Shown here one piece after another: positions 10,229 to 18,867 of a stretch of 64,000 bases of DNA. The position numbers and the translations under genes are program-made. The DNA comes from Acidipropionibacterium thoenii DSM 20276. GTDB lineage: Bacteria; Actinomycetota; Actinomycetes; Propionibacteriales; Propionibacteriaceae. The stretch covers positions 273,297-337,296 of the forward strand of contig NZ_KE384019.1 in the NCBI RefSeq assembly GCF_000423445.1, in the 5' to 3' direction. Position 1 is the first letter of the stretch, and every line of letters begins with the position of its first letter. The notes under the pieces were generated by a model. It worked only from the letters and a program-made list of their open reading frames with translations. It ran no database searches and was not told the origin of the DNA.

Positions 10229-11049
10229 GCGAGAAGATCGTGACGACCCTCACCGGATCGGGGCCGCGTCAGGTCCGACTGAGGATCCGGCACGGCCAGG
10301 GCCCGGCTGTCCTGCTGATGTCGGGGGCCGCCCAGACCAGCGGGTTCTGGCGGCCGGTGATCGAGGAGCTCCCGGGCCGGCTGATGGCCTCCTTCGACCG
10401 TCCGGGGATGGGCGGGACGCCGTGGCCGGGCCATCTGCCAACCCTGGCCGAGGAGGTGGAGACGGCCGTCGGGCTGGTCCGCCGCCTCGGCGAGCCGGTG
10501 GTGCTGGCGGCTCATTCGATGGCGGCTTTCCACGCCGAGGCGTTGATCCGTGAGCATCCCCTGCTGGTGAGCGGACTGGTACTGGTCGATCCCTCGGTCG
10601 AATGGCAGACCCGACCCCCGAGCGTGCAGGGAACCGGCCTGGCACGAACTGTGCGGGCAGCGGCCGGCAGCGGCCTGGCGGGCCTGGGGGAGATCTGCAT
10701 GACGATCGAGACCCTCATGCAGACCACCTGGTCGGCTGCCCGGCTGGGCCAGTACCTACGCGTCCACCGGGTCAAGGATGTGTACGGGGACCCGGAGTCG
10801 CTGGCGATGGCCACCGCGGAGGTGATGGCCTATTCCGGGCAGGCCTGGGATCTGATGGAGGTGCGGTCCGACAGGCCGTGGCCGGGGGCGCCCACCATCG
10901 TGCTGTCGGCCGAGAACTCCCACGCCGAGCAGGAGGCGGACCGCCAGCGGCGACTGGCCGTGCTGCTCGGTGCCCAGTTGCGGACAGTTCCCGGCTCCCG
11001 TCACCTCATGATGCTCGACGCGCCGCAGGCGATCGCCGATCTGAGTTGA
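10225..11049 (+). CDS. Alpha/beta-fold hydrolase coupled to lysX
   Basis: A 274-residue cytosolic serine hydrolase. The oxyanion region is GPAVLLMSGAAQTSGFW and the nucleophile elbow is AAHSMAA (G-x-S-x-G degenerated to H-S-M-A). The acid residue lies in the strand near LVLVDPS or in the later IVLSAENSH region, and the likely catalytic His is in VPGSRHLMMLDAP near the C-terminus. The GTG start overlaps the lysX stop by 4 bases, so the two are translated together. An enzyme acting on lysyl-lipids, for example a deacylase of lysyl-PG, is an attractive inference from context, but nothing in the sequence proves the substrate. Confidence 0.85.
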   Translation: MSEKIVTTLTGSGPRQVRLRIRHGQGPAVLLMSGAAQTSGFWRPVIEELPGRLMASFDRPGMGGTPWPGHLPTLAEEVETAVGLVRRLGEPVVLAAHSMAAFHAEALIREHPLLVSGLVLVDPSVEWQTRPPSVQGTGLARTVRAAAGSGLAGLGEICMTIETLMQTTWSAARLGQYLRVHRVKDVYGDPESLAMATAEVMAYSGQAWDLMEVRSDRPWPGAPTIVLSAENSHAEQEADRQRRLAVLLGAQLRTVPGSRHLMMLDAPQAIADLS

Positions 11050-11137
11050 GGTGCTGGTCCGCCGATCCGGGCCGGGATGCCGCCGAGCGGCCCAACCACT
11101 ACACTGGCCGAGGTTCCGCCCGCTGCGAGGGTGGGAT

Positions 11138-11213
11138 CGGGGCGTAGCGTAGTGGCTAGCGCGCCTGCTTTGGGAGCAGGAGATCGCGGGTTCGAGTCCC
11201 GTCGCCCCGACCA
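11138..11213 (+). tRNA. tRNA-Pro (anticodon TGG)
   Basis: Complete cloverleaf. The 7-bp acceptor stem is cggggcg with cgccccg. The anticodon stem CCTGC/GCAGG carries the loop TTTGGGA, so the anticodon is TGG (proline). The T arm contains GGGTTCGAGTCCC, followed by discriminator A and an encoded CCA. A TACACT hexamer at 11100-11105 could be its -10 element. Confidence 0.96.
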
Positions 11214-11276
11214 GCCGATGGTCCACATCACGGGGGCATCACGGCATCGCCCGCCGGTATTCGGTACGGTGCCCCT

Positions 11277-12092
11277 ATGGTGTGGAAGGTCGTGTCGCTC
11301 GTCGTGCTGGCTGCACTGGCAGTCGGTTCCTGGGTGTTCATATTCGTTGATCGTAATCGTGCGGTGCCCGCTGACAACTACTCCTACAGCGCCCCGGCCA
11401 CCCCCTCGGTGTCCCCGACCAGCGCATCGGGCAGCCCCTCACCCAGCGCCGCAGCGACCCCCACCGGGTCCACGACCCCCGCCGCAGCAGCGAAGATCAC
11501 GCTGCCTGAGGATGCCAAGGTGGTCATGATCGGCGACTCCTGGACCTCCGGCTACGCCGCCGAACCCCGAACCGACGGGTTCGCGTACCTCACAGCCGAT
11601 TCGATGGGCTGGGACCTGACGAATCTGGGGGCGGCGGGAACCGGCTACGTCAACGCCGGCCCCAATGACGAAGGGGACTTCGCAGACCGGATCGCCAACC
11701 GCGAGCAGGACGATGACATCGACCTGGTCATCATCCAGGGCGGCCTCAGCGACGTCTCGAGCGAGGATGCCGACGAGGTCACGGCCGGGGCGACCAGGGC
11801 GATCACGGCGGCCCGCAGCACCTGGCCGAAGGCGCAGTTGGTCATCCTGGGGCCCTGCCCGAGCCGACTGCCGGCGCCCTCCCCGCTGACCAGCGTGGAC
11901 TCCCAGCTGACCGCCCTCACCAGCACCCGAAAGATCAACTATCTGTCCTGCCTGAAGCAGAACTGGATCAACTCCTCGAACTATGACGAGGTGATCGACG
12001 CCAATTCCAGCTACCGTCCCTCCACCGAGGGCCACGCCTACCTGGCCAAACAGCTGGAGGCCGGCCTTCGCAAGATCGTCGTCACCGGGTAG
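11277..12092 (+). CDS. Membrane-anchored or secreted SGNH/GDSL hydrolase
   Basis: A 271-residue esterase-type protein. Residues 4-27 form an N-terminal membrane anchor or signal, followed by a Ser/Thr/Pro-rich linker (about residues 40-70), so the catalytic domain is expected outside the membrane. The SGNH fold is shown by block I MIGDSWTSGYA (nucleophile Ser), the Gly of block II in NLGAAGTGYV and the block III region IIQGGLSDV, where Gly-Gly-Leu replaces the usual Gly-x-Asn. The C-terminal His lies in RPSTEGHAYLA. The missing Asn and the absence of an obvious D-x-x-H weaken the prediction of full activity. The start ATG 11277 lies 6 bases after a TACGGT -10 hexamer (leaderless). Flanked by two tRNA genes. 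Confidence 0.8.
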   Translation: MVWKVVSLVVLAALAVGSWVFIFVDRNRAVPADNYSYSAPATPSVSPTSASGSPSPSAAATPTGSTTPAAAAKITLPEDAKVVMIGDSWTSGYAAEPRTDGFAYLTADSMGWDLTNLGAAGTGYVNAGPNDEGDFADRIANREQDDDIDLVIIQGGLSDVSSEDADEVTAGATRAITAARSTWPKAQLVILGPCPSRLPAPSPLTSVDSQLTALTSTRKINYLSCLKQNWINSSNYDEVIDANSSYRPSTEGHAYLAKQLEAGLRKIVVTG

Positions 12093-12140
12093 TCGATCCA
12101 CGGTGGCCAGGGCTTCGGCCGCGGGTACTCGCGATCCGAA

Positions 12141-12170
12141 TGTGACGGAGCAGGCGCTTCCATGTAACAT
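12141..12170 (+). promoter_or_regulatory. Probable promoter of tRNA-Gly
   Basis: TGTGAC at 12141 and TAACAT at 12165 are separated by 18 bases and lie 24 bases before the tRNA. The -35 shares its central TGAC with the TTGACA consensus. Recognised by eye only. Confidence 0.5.
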
Positions 12171-12193
12171 GGCCGAAGCCCCGTCAGGGGCAT

Positions 12194-12267
12194 GCGGATG
12201 TAGCTCAATGGTAGAGCCCTAGTCTTCCAAACTAGCTACGCGAGTTCGATTCTCGTCATCCGCTCCA
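12194..12267 (+). tRNA. tRNA-Gly (anticodon TCC)
   Basis: Complete cloverleaf with acceptor stem gcggatg/catccgc. The anticodon stem CTAGT/ACTAG has the loop CTTCCAA, giving anticodon TCC (glycine). The T loop is GTTCGATTC, with discriminator T and an encoded CCA. Confidence 0.96.
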
Positions 12268-12273
12268 CAACAA

Positions 12274-12293
12274 GGCCCGGCCGATGCCGGGCC
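12274..12293 (+). terminator. Hairpin after tRNA-Gly
   Basis: A perfect 8-bp stem, GGCCCGGC and GCCGGGCC, with a CGAT tetraloop starts 7 bases after the tRNA CCA. There is no T-run. The rest of the interval to 12469 shows no convincing gene on either strand. Confidence 0.7.
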
Positions 12294-12469
12294 GCCCTCC
12301 TCGCGCCGAGTGGTCTTCGGGGATGTCATTGCGCCGGCTCCCAGGTGCGAGGTCGGGGTCCCGGAGCAGACGCCGGTGGTCCCTTGGAGCGATGTCTCGG
12401 CCGGCCCCACCATCGCACTGCGGCAGATCACTGGACCGCACGTCAGGAACTGCGAGGAATGGTCACGAG

Positions 12470-12835
12470 ATGATCAAGGCAACCATCCTGGTCAAGCGCG
12501 CGCCGGGCATCAACGGGGCGAGGTTCGTGGACCGTGACGCGGCCGTCGTGCCGCTGAGTGACGAGGTCGAGGTCATGGGTGATGCCCCCGCCGAGGCGAT
12601 CGGTGGTGCTCGGCCGGCCGCGACCGACGGTCTCGAGCGGGCGGTCGCCCACGGTGCCACGGCGCTGTCGGAGGTTCATGACAACTCCGCCCACGAGGAC
12701 ACCGAGGGCAACGGCAGCGTCTACCTGACAGCGCCCTGCGGGACCCTCATCGAGTTGCAGACGCTGCCTCATGGGCACTGGTACGACGCCGACAGCGAGG
12801 CCCATGCCTGGACCCCGCCTCGTGGGCGGGCATGA
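12470..12835 (+). pseudogene. Chimeric remnant: EthD-like N-terminus joined to VOC-like C-terminus
   Basis: The 121-residue frame begins MIKATILVKRAPGINGARFV, which resembles the first strand and helix of EthD/ferredoxin-like small proteins. Its last 45 residues (GSVYLTAPCGTLIELQTLP, HGHWYDADSEAHAWTPP) resemble the end of a VOC/glyoxalase-fold protein with the metal-ligand-like Glu. The middle fits neither family. I infer two genes fused by deletion, or a decayed gene, rather than a normal enzyme. It could still be expressed. Its stop overlaps the start of the MFS gene (ATGA), so it may act only as a leader for that gene. Confidence 0.45.
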
Positions 12836-13977
12836 TGCCAGACGGCTCGGCGGAGCGTGTGAGGCACGCGGGGGGAAGGTCCGCGACTGTTCTGTCGGGT
12901 CGTAGCGCCCGGTTCGCGTTGGCGGGAGTGCTCGCGGTAGGGATGTTGGGCACCACCCTGCCGACGTCGATCTACGCGAGCTACGAGCAGGCGTTCGGGT
13001 TCGAGCTGCCGATGGTCACGGTGATCTTCGCGGTCTATGCCGCCGGTGTGCTGGCGGGACTGTTCGCCTTCGGGAGGTGGTCCGACACCCTGGGCCGCAA
13101 GCCCATGCTGACGGCCGCTCTCGGGCTGTCGGCCGGGATCTTCGTGGGAACCGCCACGGCGACCATGACGGAGCTGGCATCGGACAGACGCCGGGCCGCG
13201 CTGCTGGCGACCTGCGCGAACGTCGTGGGTCTGGGGCTGGGGCCGGTGCTCGGCGGCCTGCTGGTGGCCTGGCTGCCGAATCCGCTGCGCACTCCCTACA
13301 TCGTTCATCTCGGGCTGGTCGCGGTGGCCCTGGTGCTGCTCCTGATGCTGCCTGAGACTGTCGAACGGCAGCGCGGAGCGCGTCCGCAGGCGATGCCGCT
13401 GGCCGTCCCGGAGCCGGTTCGGCGCTATTTCACCACCACCGCCATCCTCGGCTTCGTCGGCTTCGCGGTGGTGGGCCTGTTCACCGCCGTGGCGCCGTCC
13501 ATCGGCTCGCAACTGATGGGTGTCACAACGGTCCTCGGCGAGACCTTCCTGGTGACCAGCGTCTATGCCGGCTCCACCGCCGGCCAGTTGATCCTCGCCC
13601 GGCTCGACGAGGGAGCCTGGGAGGCAGTGGCGGTGTCCTGCCTGGCGGTCGGCTCCCTCGTGCTGGCGCTCGCCGTGATGGCGGCCTCATGGCCGCTGCT
13701 GGCGGCATCGGGGCTGATCGCCGGCGTCGGGCACGGCGTGGCATTCAGCAGGAGAATGGCGACGCTGAGTGCTCATGCACCTGACGAGCAGCGAGCTGCG
13801 GTGAGCTCGGCCTACTTCGTCGTCGCCTACATCGCGATATCCGTGCCGGTCGTCGCGGAGGGTTTCAGCGCACAGTTGCTCAGTCTGGTGTCGGCCGCTG
13901 TCGGCTTCTCGGTGGTGATGGCCCTGCTGGCGATCGTGGCGGGAGTGCTGGTGCACCGACGGGCAGCATTGCGGTGA
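12832..13977 (+). CDS. MFS transporter, apparently missing TM3-TM4 by internal deletion
   Basis: A 381-residue major facilitator superfamily permease. TM1 (ALAGVLAVGMLGTTLP), TM2 and the loop motif GRWSDTLGRKPML are intact. After TM2 the text runs ALGLSAGIFVGTATATMTEL. In relatives TM3 and the start of TM4, about 30-40 residues, separate an ALALS-like end of the TM2-3 loop from GLSAGIFVGTATA. The join falls on a repeated LSA, as expected from deletion between short direct repeats. I count 11 hydrophobic segments instead of 12. The frame is open to its end, so the change was in frame. Transport activity is doubtful. Substrate unknown. Confidence 0.8.
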   Translation: MMPDGSAERVRHAGGRSATVLSGRSARFALAGVLAVGMLGTTLPTSIYASYEQAFGFELPMVTVIFAVYAAGVLAGLFAFGRWSDTLGRKPMLTAALGLSAGIFVGTATATMTELASDRRRAALLATCANVVGLGLGPVLGGLLVAWLPNPLRTPYIVHLGLVAVALVLLLMLPETVERQRGARPQAMPLAVPEPVRRYFTTTAILGFVGFAVVGLFTAVAPSIGSQLMGVTTVLGETFLVTSVYAGSTAGQLILARLDEGAWEAVAVSCLAVGSLVLALAVMAASWPLLAASGLIAGVGHGVAFSRRMATLSAHAPDEQRAAVSSAYFVVAYIAISVPVVAEGFSAQLLSLVSAAVGFSVVMALLAIVAGVLVHRRAALR

Positions 13978-13990
13978 GCCTGCTGTCGGC

Positions 13991-14020
13991 TTGGTGGTGC
14001 CCCGATCAGCTGGCTAGAAT
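13991..14020 (+). promoter_or_regulatory. Promoter of tig
   Basis: TTGGTG (13991) and TAGAAT (14015) are spaced 18 bases apart, 65 bases before the tig start. The -10 is one of the best matches to TATAAT-type elements in the window. An AGGAGA ribosome binding site lies at about 14075. Confidence 0.6.
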
Positions 14021-14084
14021 TGGAAGGCGCGTGTCTCTGCCGTGACGGGCGGGGACTGACCAACCAGGACCATCAGGAGAACTT

Positions 14085-15680
14085 GTGCCCAGCACCCTTG
14101 AGCAGCTCACCAGCAATCGCGTGAAGCTCACTGTTGAGATTCCATTCGATGAGCTGAAGCCCAGCCTCGACAAGGCTTACAAGGACATCGCCGCGCAGGT
14201 GAATGTCCCCGGCTTCCGTAAGGGCAAGGTGCCGGCTCCGGTCATCGACCAGCGCTTCGGGCGGGGTGCGGTGCTCCAGGAGGCCATCAACGACGCCCTG
14301 CCGAGCGCCTACAGCAGCGCCGTCAATGCCAACGAGATCGTCCCCCTGGGTCAGCCCGAGATCGAGGTGACCAAGCTCGAGGACAACCACAAGGACGTCC
14401 TCGTCGAGTTCACCGCCGAGGTGGATGTCCGACCCGACTTCGAGCTCCCCGACCTGGCCGCCATCGAGGCCGAGGTCCCCGTCATCGGGGTTCCCGACGA
14501 GGATGTCGACGAGCGGATCGAGACTCTTCGTCAGCGGTTCGCGACCAACACCGAGGTGGACCGTCCTGCCCAGGACGGCGACGTCGTCGTCATCGACCTG
14601 GAGGGTTCCAGGGATGGCGAGCCGCTTGAGGACGCCACCGCCCAGGCCATCACCTACAAGCTCGGTTCGGGCGGCATGCTGAAGGGCCTCGACGAGGCCG
14701 TGACCGGTCTGTCGGCCGGGGACTCGAAGACGTTCAGCTCCGAGCTGCTGGGCGGCGCGCATGCCGGTGAGACCGCCGATATCAAGGTCACCGTGACCAA
14801 GGTCTCCGAGCAGGAGCTGCCCGAGGTCGACGACGAGTTCGCCCAGCTGGTCAGCGAGTTCGACACCGTCGATGAGATGCGCGCCGATATCCGGAAGGCC
14901 CTGGAGTCGATGGCCCGTCTGGACCAGGCCGCGGATGCGCGCGACAAGGTCCTCGAGGCTGTCATCGGAAAGATCGACATCGAACTTCCGCAGGCCCTGG
15001 TCGACTCCGAGCTGGAGGCCCGCCGCAACCAGGTCAGCTCTCAGCTGGCTCAGGCCGGCTTGACCGTCGAGCAGTACCTCAAGGAGTCCGAGGAGGAGGC
15101 TGAGGACGAGGACGCCTTCTGGACCGAGATCGAGAAGCGTTCGCTGGACGCCCTCAAGGCTCAGGTCGTGCTCGACAAGATGGCCGACGAGGAGAAGATC
15201 GGCGTCGAGCAGAGTGACCTCTCCGAGCTCATCGTGCGCAAGGCCCAGCAGGACGGCACCACGCCCGAGCAGGAGGCCCAGCACATGATGGAGCACAACC
15301 ATCTTGCTGAGTGGATGGAGGAGATCCGCCGGGGCAAGGCGCTGGCGCAGATGGTGGCCAAGGCCACCGTCAAGGATGCCGCAGGTGAGGTCCTGCAGCT
15401 GGACCGGATCCAGCCCGATGGCTCCATCACCGACGCCCCCGCCGCCGACGAGCAGGCCGAGGCCGTTGAGGCCGACGCGTCCACCGATGATGTCGTCGAG
15501 GCCCCGGAGACCGTCGAGGCCCCGGCCGCCGTCGAGGAGGAGGCCCCCGCCGAGGAGTCTGCTGAGAAGAAGCCGGCCGCCAGGAAGCCCGCTGCCAAGA
15601 AGGCCGCCACCAAGAAGCCGGCCGCCAAGAAGGCCACCACCAAGAAGCCGGCCGCCAAGAAGCCCGTCGCCGATAAGTGA
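14085..15680 (+). CDS. tig: Trigger factor with long acidic then Lys/Ala/Pro-rich tail
   Basis: Ribosome-associated peptidyl-prolyl isomerase and chaperone for nascent chains. The start GTG 14085 has AGGAGA upstream. Residues 1-115 form the ribosome-binding domain, with the signature FRKGKVPAPVIDQRFG. The central FKBP-type PPIase domain is around residues 160-245 (QDGDVVVIDLEGSRDG), followed by the helical C-domain to about residue 440. A low-complexity extension is then present: about 40 acidic Ala/Glu/Val residues followed by about 37 residues of repeated KKPAAKK-like units. The basic tail is like histone H1 or the tails of actinobacterial HupB and could bind rRNA or DNA. Total 531 residues versus about 430-470 typical. 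Confidence 0.96.
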   Translation: MPSTLEQLTSNRVKLTVEIPFDELKPSLDKAYKDIAAQVNVPGFRKGKVPAPVIDQRFGRGAVLQEAINDALPSAYSSAVNANEIVPLGQPEIEVTKLEDNHKDVLVEFTAEVDVRPDFELPDLAAIEAEVPVIGVPDEDVDERIETLRQRFATNTEVDRPAQDGDVVVIDLEGSRDGEPLEDATAQAITYKLGSGGMLKGLDEAVTGLSAGDSKTFSSELLGGAHAGETADIKVTVTKVSEQELPEVDDEFAQLVSEFDTVDEMRADIRKALESMARLDQAADARDKVLEAVIGKIDIELPQALVDSELEARRNQVSSQLAQAGLTVEQYLKESEEEAEDEDAFWTEIEKRSLDALKAQVVLDKMADEEKIGVEQSDLSELIVRKAQQDGTTPEQEAQHMMEHNHLAEWMEEIRRGKALAQMVAKATVKDAAGEVLQLDRIQPDGSITDAPAADEQAEAVEADASTDDVVEAPETVEAPAAVEEEAPAEESAEKKPAARKPAAKKAATKKPAAKKATTKKPAAKKPVADK

Positions 15681-15692
15681 GCCGCGTTCATG

Positions 15693-15728
15693 CCGTGGTC
15701 AGTGCTCGATTCGGAGAGCCGACCACGG
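15693..15728 (+). terminator. Terminator of tig
   Basis: CCGTGGTC pairs with GACCACGG around a 20-base insert that itself holds a GCTC/GAGC mini-stem. It lies 12 bases after the tig stop. Confidence 0.7.
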
Positions 15729-15790
15729 GATGATGCTGTCAGCCTGAGTCGGATCGTTCTGACCCGTCAGTTGAGGATCGAGGGGGGTCG

Positions 15791-17065
15791 ATGAGCAGCA
15801 CTCCCGAATCACCGGAGGATTCGCAGCAGGACGCATCGGCGTCGTCTGCACCATCACACAGCTCCGATGCCGGGCCGGGCCAGGGCACCACCGTCGAGGC
15901 CGCGACGCCCCAGGACAAGGGCCCCGAGCCGGCCCGCGGGGGCCGGGTCGTCCGCAGATCGCAGCCCTTGCGCTCAGGTGTGCCGAAGTTCACCCTGGCC
16001 ATCGTCACCCTGGGTGCCGCCTGGCTGGCCTTCAGCCTGCTTCATGAACTGTCGGCCATCATCGCTCCGATGTTCCTGGCGCTGAACCTGATGATCACCG
16101 CCTACCCCTTGCACCGGTTCATGGTGCGCCACCACGTGCCCAAGGGGCTCTCGGCGATCATCACCGGACTGCTGGTGGTGCTGGTGCTGTTCGGCTTCCT
16201 GGCCGGTATCGCGTGGTCGGTGGCGGCCACCATCAGCCAGATGCAGAACTACGGTTCGCAGCTGTCGTCGATGTACAGCTCCGCCCTGGACCTGCTGACG
16301 AGGTTCGGCTGGGATCAGGACTACCTGCTGGACAAGGTCAAATCGATCAACCCGCAGCAGGTGGTCGGGGTGGCCGGTTCGGTGCTGTCCGACACCACCA
16401 GCGCGTTGACCCTCATCACCGTGATGGTGGTCGGTCTGATCTTCATGATCATGGACACCGCCGAGTTCGGCGGAAGGGTCGACGCCATCGGGCGGCAGAA
16501 GCCCGGGGTGGCCGCAGCGCTGTCGAACTTCGGCGACGGCATTCGGCGCTACTGGCTCGTCACGACCCTCTTCGGCCTCATCGTGGCAGTGCTGGACTGG
16601 GGGGTGCTGGTGGTGATGGGAGTACCGCTGGCGCTGGTCTGGGCGCTGTTCAGCTTCCTCACCAACTACGTTCCGAACATCGGTTTCATCATCGGCGTGA
16701 TCCCGCCGGCGATGATGGCCCTGTTCGCGAAGGGCTGGATCGCCTCGGTGATCGTGGTGGCGGCCTACTGCGTGCTGAACTTCGTCGTCCAGTCGATCAT
16801 CCAACCCAAGTTCGCCGGGGACGCGGTGGGGTTGACGCCGACCATGTCCTTCGTCTCGCTGCTGCTGTGGGGCTGGGTCTTCGGTGGCCTGGGTACGCTC
16901 ATCGCGCTGCCCTGCTCGCTACTGGTGAAGTCCCTGCTCATCGATCCCGATCCGGACGCCAGGTGGATCAACGCCCTGATCTCCTCGCGTGGCCAGGACC
17001 GCGACGATGATCCCGATGACGATCCCGAGGGTTCCCAGCAGGAGACGAGGCCCGCGCTCAGCTGA
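15791..17065 (+). CDS. AI-2E family transporter (UPF0118/PerM-type membrane protein)
   Basis: A 424-residue polytopic membrane protein. About 60 hydrophilic, disordered N-terminal residues precede the membrane part. The fold has paired N-terminal helices ([31 protein letters not shown]), a central soluble stretch and conserved C-terminal helices. Those contain [19 protein letters not shown] and [21 protein letters not shown], the hallmark of the AI-2E/PerM family, whose members export small molecules or act as cation/proton antiporters. The ATG at 15791 follows a GAGGGGGG stretch. The acidic Asp-rich C-terminus ([10 protein letters not shown]) is a tail. The substrate cannot be predicted. Not clearly in an operon with tig or clpP1. 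Confidence 0.88.
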   Translation: MSSTPESPEDSQQDASASSAPSHSSDAGPGQGTTVEAATPQDKGPEPARGGRVVRRSQPLRSGVPKFTLAIVTLGAAWLAFSLLHELSAIIAPMFLALNLMITAYPLHRFMVRHHVPKGLSAIITGLLVVLVLFGFLAGIAWSVAATISQMQNYGSQLSSMYSSALDLLTRFGWDQDYLLDKVKSINPQQVVGVAGSVLSDTTSALTLITVMVVGLIFMIMDTAEFGGRVDAIGRQKPGVAAALSNFGDGIRRYWLVTTLFGLIVAVLDWGVLVVMGVPLALVWALFSFLTNYVPNIGFIIGVIPPAMMALFAKGWIASVIVVAAYCVLNFVVQSIIQPKFAGDAVGLTPTMSFVSLLLWGWVFGGLGTLIALPCSLLVKSLLIDPDPDARWINALISSRGQDRDDDPDDDPEGSQQETRPALS

Positions 17066-17189
17066 GCCGAATGGCTGGGCGGGGTCGATCCGGTCGGTGG
17101 CGGGCTGGCTTGACGGTGGGACCTCCGCCGAGCCGCTGGCGGGTCGTCGACCCGGCGTCCCCGCCGTGCGCGAAACCGTGAGGTGGCGC

Positions 17190-17225
17190 CTGAACCTCGC
17201 GTGGTCACACGGTAGGTTCGTAAGC
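17190..17225 (+). promoter_or_regulatory. Leaderless promoter of clpP1
   Basis: CTGAAC (17190) and TAGGTT (17213) are 17 bases apart. The -10 is followed by exactly 7 bases and then the GTG at 17226, so transcription should begin at or next to the start codon. I saw no convincing ClgR-type box beside it. Confidence 0.65.
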
Positions 17226-17861
17226 GTGAACGACACCAATGCACCCATCACGGCGGGCGCACCACGGATGGCAGGCGAGTCCCTCGGCGGAGGAATGACC
17301 GACAACGTCTACCAGTCCCTGCTGCGCAACCGCATCATCTTCCTGGGGTCGGAGGTCAAGGACGAGAACGCCAATGCGCTCTGCGCCCAGATGCTGCTCC
17401 TGAACGCCGAGGATCCCGAGGCCGACATCTACCTGTACATCAACTCTCCCGGTGGATCGATCACTGCGGGCATGGCGATCTACGACACCATGCAGTGGAT
17501 CTCCAATGACGTCGCCACGGTGGCGATGGGGATGGCCGCGTCGATGGGACAGTTCCTGCTGACGGCCGGCGCCAAGGGGAAGCGTTACGCCCTGCCGCAC
17601 TCCAAGATCCTGATGCACCAGCCGCTCGGCGGCATCGGCGGCACCGCCACCGAGGTGGCCATTCACGCGAAGTTCCTGGTGGACATCAAGAAGGAGATGG
17701 CCCGCATCATCGCCGAGCACACCGGCCAGCCGGTGGAGAAGATCGAGGCCGACTCCGACCGGGACCACTGGTTCACCGCCCAGGAGTCCCTCGAGTACGG
17801 CTTCATCGACCACGTCTACGAGAACGCCTCGCAGATCCCGCACGACGCTCCCACCAAGTGA
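17226..17861 (+). CDS. clpP1: ATP-dependent Clp protease proteolytic subunit ClpP1
   Basis: Serine peptidase subunit that forms the mixed ClpP1P2 tetradecamer used by ClpX and ClpC in actinobacteria. Hallmarks are [12 protein letters not shown] (oxyanion and substrate strand), the nucleophile Ser in MGMAASMGQ, the catalytic His in [10 protein letters not shown] and the Asp in [10 protein letters not shown]. It has 211 residues from GTG 17226, chosen because of the leaderless -10 spacing. An alternative ATG at 17295 has GGAGGA but only 1-2 bases of spacing. The frame stays open upstream of the GTG, but that part has no ClpP similarity. The final bases overlap the clpP2 start (GTGA). Confidence 0.95.
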   Translation: MNDTNAPITAGAPRMAGESLGGGMTDNVYQSLLRNRIIFLGSEVKDENANALCAQMLLLNAEDPEADIYLYINSPGGSITAGMAIYDTMQWISNDVATVAMGMAASMGQFLLTAGAKGKRYALPHSKILMHQPLGGIGGTATEVAIHAKFLVDIKKEMARIIAEHTGQPVEKIEADSDRDHWFTAQESLEYGFIDHVYENASQIPHDAPTK

Positions 17862-18601
17862 GGTTTCCGATGGATCTTTCCACCATGGCCAGGTTCAACG
17901 CGGACCAGGCTCACGCCGCTCTCTCCGGCCCCTCGACCCCGTCGCGGATGCCGCTGGGGCCCTCGGCGATGCCGGCCCCGGCCGGCTCCCCGGTGCAGCC
18001 GATGCCCTCGATGGACTACTACATCCCTCAGTGGGAGGAGCGCACCTCCTACGGTGTGCGCCGGGTCGACCCCTACACCAAGCTCTTCGAGGACCGGATC
18101 ATCTTCCTCGGCACCCCGGTCACCGATGACATCGCCAATGCGGTGATGGCCCAGCTGCTGTGTCTTCAGTCGATGGACCCGGATCGTCAGATCAGCATGT
18201 ACATCAACTCTCCGGGCGGCTCCTTCTCCGCGATGAGCGCCATCTACGACACGATGAAGTACGTGCGACCCGACATCCAGACGATCTGCCTGGGAATGGC
18301 CGCCTCGGCCGCCGCGGTGCTGCTGGCCGCCGGCACCAAGGGCAAGCGGCTGGCGCTGCCGAACTCGACGATCCTGATCCACCAGCCGGCGATGGGGCAG
18401 TCCAGCTACGGGCAGTCCTCGGATATCGAGATCCAGGCCAACGAGATCCAGCGGATCCGCAAGCTGATGGAGAAGATGCTCTCGGAGGCCACCGGCCAGA
18501 CCGAGGAGCAGGTCTCCCTCGACGTCGACCGCGACAAGTATCTGACCGCCGACGAGGCGAAGGAGTACGGCCTCATCGACGACATCCTCACCTCGGTGTG
18601 A
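17858..18601 (+). CDS. clpP2: ATP-dependent Clp protease proteolytic subunit ClpP2
   Basis: Second ClpP subunit, translationally coupled to clpP1 through a GTGA overlap. A start at ATG 17870 is also possible. Active-site parts are [12 protein letters not shown], the Ser in LGMAASAAA, the His in TILIHQPAM and the Asp in [10 protein letters not shown]. The N-terminus before [16 protein letters not shown] is about 65 residues long and Pro/Ala/Met-rich, well beyond the short propeptide usual for ClpP2. It may be a longer autoprocessed propeptide. It has 247 residues. The gene pair with clpX downstream is the classical arrangement. Confidence 0.95.
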   Translation: MRFPMDLSTMARFNADQAHAALSGPSTPSRMPLGPSAMPAPAGSPVQPMPSMDYYIPQWEERTSYGVRRVDPYTKLFEDRIIFLGTPVTDDIANAVMAQLLCLQSMDPDRQISMYINSPGGSFSAMSAIYDTMKYVRPDIQTICLGMAASAAAVLLAAGTKGKRLALPNSTILIHQPAMGQSSYGQSSDIEIQANEIQRIRKLMEKMLSEATGQTEEQVSLDVDRDKYLTADEAKEYGLIDDILTSV

Positions 18602-18613
18602 GATCAGCCGTGT

Positions 18614-18650
18614 GGGTGCTGGCGGGCCCGCCAACGGCCGGCCAGCACCC
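18614..18650 (+). terminator. Hairpin between clpP2 and clpX
   Basis: A perfect 10-bp stem (GGGTGCTGGC with GCCAGCACCC) and a GC-rich 17-base loop lie 12 bases after the clpP2 stop. With about 265 bp to clpX it suggests separate or attenuated transcription of clpX. Confidence 0.65.
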
Positions 18651-18867
18651 GATCGGCAGTACTGAGGCAGCAGACATCCAGACACACCGGCTGTGGGTCC
18701 CGGGCCGATGGGGGCCCACGCCGGGCTAGGGTGAATGCAAGGGCGACCCGCGGGTCCGCCCCTCAGACCGAAGACATCAACACCCCGACGGATCAGACCT
18801 GAGGAATCAGGCCGATCGGGCGAGCCGCGGTGGGCCAGCGAGGGCGCCGGGGAAGGAGGAGAAGCTC

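Noticed and set aside
17150-17225. ClgR-type operator upstream of clpP1
   Set aside because: The GC-rich sequence contains CGC/GCG pieces, but none at a convincing spacing; likely by chance in DNA of this composition.
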